In this document: positions 59,598 to 64,000 of the stretch, piece by piece | Position numbering within the stretch: position 1 is the first letter of the stretch | How the letters are laid out: the number at the start of each line of letters is the position of its first letter | Assembly: GCA_008015835.1 (NCBI GenBank) | Contig: SSGH01000008.1 | Coordinates: 133,165-197,164, forward strand | Source of the DNA: Lysobacter sp. | Lineage (GTDB): Bacteria; Pseudomonadota; Gammaproteobacteria; Xanthomonadales; Xanthomonadaceae | DNA length: 64,000 nt | Direction: 5' to 3' | Program-made: the position numbers and the translations under genes | Notes under the pieces: generated by a model | Told to the model about the DNA's origin: nothing | Databases searched by the model: none | The model's input: the letters and a program-made list of their open reading frames with translations, nothing else

Positions 59598-60110
59598 ATG
59601 ACCGAACGCCCGTCGCCGCGCATGACCAGTCGCCGCCCCTATCTGCTGCGGGCGCTGTACGCCTGGATTCTCGATAACGGCATGACGCCGTATCTGATCG
59701 TCGATGCCCGCCATCGGGACGTGCATGTGCCACCCTCGGCCATCAAGGACGGGCAAGTGGTCCTGAATATCGGACCGACCGCGGTGGGCGCTTTCGAGAT
59801 GGACAACGACCGCATCAGTTTCAGCGCCCGCTTCGGCGGCGTCGCCTATCCGGTGTGGATCCCGGTCCCTGCGGTCATGGCGATCTATTCGCGCGAAACG
59901 TCCGAGGGCATGATGCTCCCCGAAGACCCGTACGATGCGTCGGCGCCGCCCGAGGCGGCATCGGTCGATGCGGATGGGGCGCAGGGGGGCGCGCTCGTCG
60001 CGACCGACGACGAACGCGAGTCCGCTGCGGGCGAGGGCGCGGACAGCGGCGACGGCGGCGGTTCGTCGTCGACGCCGAAGCGCGGCGGGCATCTGAGAGT
60101 GGTGAAATAA
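59598..60110 (+). CDS. sspB: ClpXP protease specificity-enhancing factor SspB
   Basis: 'SRRPYLLRALYAWILDNGMTPYLIVDA', 'VVLNIGPTAVGAFEMDNDRISFSARFGG'. Confidence 0.93.
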   Translation: MTERPSPRMTSRRPYLLRALYAWILDNGMTPYLIVDARHRDVHVPPSAIKDGQVVLNIGPTAVGAFEMDNDRISFSARFGGVAYPVWIPVPAVMAIYSRETSEGMMLPEDPYDASAPPEAASVDADGAQGGALVATDDERESAAGEGADSGDGGGSSSTPKRGGHLRVVK

Positions 60111-60216
60111 GCGCGCGGGCCGAGCGGGAAACGACGAAAGTCGTCGGAAACGCATGCACGGCCGCGGCCATGGGGGAAGGACGTCGGGGGGACGGATGTT
60201 GGGAACGCTGATCTCG

Positions 60217-60543
60217 TCAATTCAAGTCGATGCGAGTCGCGGCTGCGGTCGGGCCGCTGAACGCCACCAGCCGATCGCCGCGCAGCACCAGCCGGGCGAT
60301 GTGGCGGTCGGTGCCGTCCTGCGAGTACTCGAACCGATACGTCCGCTCGAAACCGAGACGGCCGTCCTCGCCGCGACGCACGCGCAGGCCGGTCGCGTGC
60401 ACGGTTTGATCGATCCACTGCACCCCCGCGGCGGCGCAGGCGTCGCGTCCCAAGGCCGTCGCGCGTTCGGCGGCGGCGCGCGAGGCGCTCCAGAATGCGA
60501 AGCAGATCGCAACCGCGATCATCAGAATCAGTAAAGTCGGCAT
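60217..60543 (-). CDS. DUF3301-like protein
   Basis: N-terminal TM 'LLILMIAVAICFAFW', 'CAAAGVQWIDQTVHATGLRVRRGEDGRLGFERTYRFEYSQDGTDRHIARLVLRGDRL'. Confidence 0.8.
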   Translation of the reverse strand: MPTLLILMIAVAICFAFWSASRAAAERATALGRDACAAAGVQWIDQTVHATGLRVRRGEDGRLGFERTYRFEYSQDGTDRHIARLVLRGDRLVAFSGPTAAATRIDLN

Positions 60544-60597
60544 CCCCCTAATTTGCGGACATCGATCCGCCGTTGCAATGGTCCCCGGAGCGCTCTC

Positions 60598-61365
60598 ATG
60601 AAACTCGTCTTCGCCGCCGGCGAAACCCCGCAAACCCTGCCGCGCCACGGCGTGAAGCGCATCGGCTCGGCGCCGGACGCCGACATCGTGCTGAAGGCGC
60701 CCGGCATGTTGCCCCAGCACTGCGAACTGCAGATCGGGCCGCAGGGCGTGATGATGAGCGTGGCCCGCGGCGCCGCGGTGACGGTCAACGGCCGCGCGGT
60801 GGAAGGCTTGATTGCCCTGCGCGCCGGGGACCGCATCGGCATCGATCAAGTGCAGGCGATGCTGGTGTCCGCCGAAACCTCGTCCGCGTTCGACCGCGTG
60901 GCCGCGCCCGGGCCGGCCAACGACGATATGGGCGCCACCGTGGTCCGCGCGGCGTTGTCGAAATACGCGCTGCGCGCGCAGACCGGGCGCATGCTCGGCC
61001 GCAGTTTCGGCTTGGCCGGCACCACCGTGGTCGGCCGCGCGCCCGAATGCCAACTGCGCTTGGAAGAGGCCAGCCTGTCGCGCAAGCACGCGCGGCTCAC
61101 GCCCACCGACGAGGGCGTCATCATCGAAGACCTCGGTTCGACCAACGGCAGCTTTCTCAACGGCGAACGCGTGCAGCGCGCGCTGGCCAAATCCGGCGAC
61201 GAGATCGGTTTCGACACCCTGCGTTTCCGATTGTTCGAACTGGGCAAGGAAGAGGCGAAGGGCGGCGATGCCACCGCACAGGTGGGCGGCGGCGTGCCGA
61301 TGTGGTTGCGGTGGGGGGCTGGTCTGATCGCGGGCGCTGCGGCCTTGCTGTCGATCTTCCGCTGA
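60598..61365 (+). CDS. FHA-domain membrane protein (two FHA-like segments)
   Basis: C-terminal FHA 'TVVGRAPECQLRLEEASLSRKHARLTPTDEGVIIEDLGSTNGSFLNGERV'; weaker N-terminal FHA-like segment; C-terminal TM. Confidence 0.88.
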   Translation: MKLVFAAGETPQTLPRHGVKRIGSAPDADIVLKAPGMLPQHCELQIGPQGVMMSVARGAAVTVNGRAVEGLIALRAGDRIGIDQVQAMLVSAETSSAFDRVAAPGPANDDMGATVVRAALSKYALRAQTGRMLGRSFGLAGTTVVGRAPECQLRLEEASLSRKHARLTPTDEGVIIEDLGSTNGSFLNGERVQRALAKSGDEIGFDTLRFRLFELGKEEAKGGDATAQVGGGVPMWLRWGAGLIAGAAALLSIFR

Positions 61366-61373
61366 CGATTGTG

Positions 61374-61652
61374 ATGCCGGACGCCGGCTCGAATCTGCAC
61401 GACGCGCATCGCCGTTCGGCGAACCATCGCGACGACGTGCTCGCCAGCGAAATTTGCGGGTGCTTCTATTGCTGCGGCAGCTTCCGTCCGAGCGAAATCG
61501 ACGAATGGGTCGATCGGGACGACAGCGGCGTGCCGCAAACCGCGCTTTGCCCGCACTGCGGCATCGATTCGGTGCTCGGCTCGGCTTCGGGGTTTCCGAT
61601 CGATCGCGATTTCCTGTCGCTGATGCGGGCGCGGTATTTCGGCGCGCTTTGA
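61374..61652 (+). CDS. Small Cys-rich cytoplasmic protein
   Basis: 'CGCFYCCGSFRPSEIDEWVDRDDSGVPQTALCPHCGIDSVLG'. Confidence 0.75.
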   Translation: MPDAGSNLHDAHRRSANHRDDVLASEICGCFYCCGSFRPSEIDEWVDRDDSGVPQTALCPHCGIDSVLGSASGFPIDRDFLSLMRARYFGAL

Positions 61653-61753
61653 TTCGCGTGCGATGTTGTCGTTCCGAGCGCAGCCAGGCGCCTGTTTAGG
61701 CTTGCGCTTCGATGCGACCGCGCCAATGCGATCGCTTCAGTGCGACCGCGCGC

Positions 61754-62653
61754 TTAACCCGGCGGCGGTCCTAACTTCAACGACAAATCGATCGCGCGCA
61801 CGTGCTTGGTCAAGCCGCCGATCGAAATGCAGTCCACGCCGTCCTCGGCGATCGCGCGCAGCGTGCTCATGTCCACGCCGCCGGAGACTTCCAGTGGAAT
61901 GCGCCCGTCGTAGGGCGCGGATTTGGCGATCCGCACCGCCTCGCGCCGCGTCGCGGCGTCGAAGTCGTCGATGAGAATGCGGTCGCAACCGACGTCCAGC
62001 GCTTCGCGCAGTTGCGCGAGGCTTTCCACTTCGACGATCAGCGGCAGCGTCGGTCGCGCCGCGCGCGCGGCCTTCGCCGCCCCGGCGAGCGAGCCGTAAG
62101 CGCGGATGTGGTTTTCCTTGAGCATCGTCGCGTCGTACAGGCCGATGCGATGATTCGTGCCGCCACCCACGCGCACCGCGTATTTCTGCGCGAGCCGCAG
62201 GCCGGGAATGGTCTTGCGGGTGTCGAGAATCCTCGCGCCGGTGCCGCGCACCGCATCGACGTACTGCGCGACGACGGTCGCGGTAGCGCTCAGCGTCTGC
62301 ATGAAATTCAGCGACGCGCGTTCGGCGCTCACCAGCGCGCGGCTGCGCCCGCGCAGCGTCGCCAGCACCGTGCCCTTCGCGACGCGGTCGCCTTCGCCCG
62401 CGCGCCAGTCGATGGCGACGTTCGGATCGAGCGCGCGATGGCAGGCGTCGAACCACGGCCGGCCGCAGACCACCGCGTCTTCCTTGCACAGCAGATAGGC
62501 GATGTCGGGGCCATCGGGCAGCAACGCGGCGGTGACGTCGCCGTCGCCGAGATCCTCCGCCAGCGCGGCGGCGACATTCGCGAGAACCGTCGCGATGGGC
62601 GGCGGCGCGAAGCGCGCGGGCGCATCGGCGGCTTGGCCCATCGCCCGATCCAT
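61754..62653 (-). CDS. nadC: Nicotinate-nucleotide pyrophosphorylase NadC
   Basis: 'AERASLNFMQTLSATAT', 'ILDTRKTIPGLRLAQKYAVRVGGGTNHRIGLYDATMLKENHI', 'LEVSGGVDMSTLRAIAEDGVDCISIGGLTK'. Confidence 0.96.
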   Translation of the reverse strand: MDRAMGQAADAPARFAPPPIATVLANVAAALAEDLGDGDVTAALLPDGPDIAYLLCKEDAVVCGRPWFDACHRALDPNVAIDWRAGEGDRVAKGTVLATLRGRSRALVSAERASLNFMQTLSATATVVAQYVDAVRGTGARILDTRKTIPGLRLAQKYAVRVGGGTNHRIGLYDATMLKENHIRAYGSLAGAAKAARAARPTLPLIVEVESLAQLREALDVGCDRILIDDFDAATRREAVRIAKSAPYDGRIPLEVSGGVDMSTLRAIAEDGVDCISIGGLTKHVRAIDLSLKLGPPPG

Positions 62654-62913
62654 CACGCGGCTTCGGCCTGATGGAAGGCCATGCCTTCTTCGATCAACAA
62701 CACCGGAATGCCGTCGTCGATGCGATAGACCAGTTTGCGGTCGCGGGTGATCAGCGCTTCGCGCAGCGGTTCGGTTTGCGCGTTGCCGTCGGCGCGCTTC
62801 ACCGCGCCGGCGTCGATCGCCCGATTCATCGCCGCCAACCCGGCCGGTTCCAACAGCGCGAGCGGCTGGCGCGTCGCGGGGCAGGCGAGGATATCGAGCA
62901 GTTTGCGGTCCAT
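62653..62913 (-). CDS. Trm112-family protein
   Basis: 'MDRKLLDILACPATRQPLALL', 'LVYRIDDGIPVLLIEEGMAF'. Confidence 0.9.
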   Translation of the reverse strand: MDRKLLDILACPATRQPLALLEPAGLAAMNRAIDAGAVKRADGNAQTEPLREALITRDRKLVYRIDDGIPVLLIEEGMAFHQAEAA

Positions 62914-62969
62914 AAGGCTTGGCGTGCGGTGCGAGAGGGCTAGAATACGTTTTTAGCCGAGTGACGACT

Positions 62970-63497
62970 ATGTCGACGACGCTGTCAGGCCAGACCGAGG
63001 CCCCTTCGCCCGCGCCGCTAGTCGGCGTCGTCATGGGCTCGCGTTCCGACTGGGAGACGATGCAGCACGCCGTCGCCAAGCTCGATGCCCTGGGCGTGCC
63101 GCACGAAGTGCGCGTCGTCTCCGCGCATCGCACGCCCGATGTCCTGTTCGAATACGCGGCGTCCGCGCAGGCGCGCGGCTTACGCGCCATCGTCGCCGGC
63201 GCCGGCGGCGCCGCGCATTTACCGGGCATGCTGGCCGCCAAAACCGCGGTGCCGGTGCTGGGCGTGCCGGTGCAAAGCAAAACCCTGAACGGCCTGGATT
63301 CGCTGCTGTCGATCGTGCAGATGCCCGCGGGCGTGCCGGTCGCGACGTTCGCGATCGGCGCGGCCGGCGCGGCCAACGCCGGGTTGTTCGCCGCGGCGAT
63401 GTTGGCCGCCGACCATCCCGAGATCGCCGCCAAACTCGAGGCCTTCCGCGCGCAGCAAACGCGCGAGGTGATCGAGCGCGACGACCCGCGTCTGTGA
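62970..63497 (+). CDS. purE: 5-(carboxyamino)imidazole ribonucleotide mutase PurE
   Basis: '[39 protein letters not shown]', '[28 protein letters not shown]'. Confidence 0.97.
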   Translation: MSTTLSGQTEAPSPAPLVGVVMGSRSDWETMQHAVAKLDALGVPHEVRVVSAHRTPDVLFEYAASAQARGLRAIVAGAGGAAHLPGMLAAKTAVPVLGVPVQSKTLNGLDSLLSIVQMPAGVPVATFAIGAAGAANAGLFAAAMLAADHPEIAAKLEAFRAQQTREVIERDDPRL

Positions 63498-63506
63498 GCG
63501 CGCGCG

Positions 63507-63743
63507 CATGACCACAGTCGGTATCGACAAGCGCGCGCCTCGCGCGCACTTGCTTCCCTCACCCCACCCGCACCCCGGCTCGGCGCAGCGCGCCGAGCGT
63601 TCGGCCGGCCTGCGCGTCGATGCCGCGCAAACAGTCCGACCTCACCCCGCGAGCGGGAGAGGGGGCGTCGGTGCCGTGCGGGTTCGCTTGCTCCAGCACT
63701 CCGGAGTTCCGGAAGAGTTTCGCTCATGACCACAGTCGGTATC
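63507..63743. repeat. 19-bp direct repeat catgaccacagtcggtatc (63507-63525 and 63725-63743) bounding an inserted segment
   Basis: Exact repeat; the downstream copy is the purK start. Confidence 0.93.
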
Positions 63744-64000
63744 TTGGGCGGCGGCCAATTGGCGCGCATGCTCGCGCTCTCCGGTGCGCCGCTTGGTTTG
63801 CGTTTCCTCGTGCTCGATACCGTCGCCGACGCCTGCGCCGGGCAATTCGCGCCGTTGATCGTCGGCGATTACCGCGACGAAGCGGCGTTGGCGGAATTCG
63901 CTTCGCGCATCGATATCGCCACCTTCGATTTCGAGAATGTGCCGGCCGAATCCGCGCAGTGGCTCAGCGCGCGCGCGCCGGTGTTCCCGAGTCCGCGCGC
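63726..64000 (+). CDS. purK: 5-(carboxyamino)imidazole ribonucleotide synthase PurK (truncated by window end)
   Basis: 'MTTVGILGGGQLARMLALSGAPLGLRFLVLDTVADACAGQFAPLIVGDYRDEAALAEFASRIDIATFDFENVP'. Confidence 0.95.
   Translation, partial: MTTVGILGGGQLARMLALSGAPLGLRFLVLDTVADACAGQFAPLIVGDYRDEAALAEFASRIDIATFDFENVPAESAQWLSARAPVFPSPR

Noticed and set aside
63508-63729. 73-aa ORF MTTVGIDKRAPRAH as a gene
   Set aside because: It starts in the duplicated purK leader and loses purK similarity after six residues; treated as a by-product of the insertion/duplication.
1-64000. CRISPR arrays, prophage or IS transposase genes
   Set aside because: I looked for regularly spaced repeats, integrase/transposase motifs and phage structural proteins and found none; the repeats present are palindromic REP-type or short tandem.

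Overview
GC-rich chromosomal window that looks like a Xanthomonadales/Lysobacteraceae-type gammaproteobacterium (inferred from gene content only: XVIPCD-type effector, kdkA next to a family-9 glycosyltransferase, REP-like palindromes). Most of it is conserved core sequence: bc1 complex petABC-sspA-sspB, SRP RNA/tRNA-Ser/dnaX/ybaB/recR, moaA-C-D-E, nadC, purE/purK, miaB, fdhD plus a YdeP-like oxidoreductase, a TonB-dependent receptor, alkaline phosphatase and others. The main accessory or unusual items are: (1) a translationally coupled lipoprotein plus lipase gene pair in which the lipase carries a C-terminal XVIPCD-like, Gln-rich secretion domain (candidate antibacterial X-T4SS effector/immunity pair); (2) a short GFA/CENP-V-like ORF that has lost most of its predicted zinc-binding cysteines but keeps an open frame; (3) a 218-bp spacer bounded by a 19-bp duplication of the purK start between purE and purK; (4) a subtilase with four tandem ~60-aa Cys-containing C-terminal repeats, flanked by two paralogous small membrane proteins; (5) a Fic protein in a visibly lower-GC island; (6) a ydeP / small winged-helix / fdhD operon; (7) several different palindromic repeat families. 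All function calls come from reading motifs in the translations. No database search was run.
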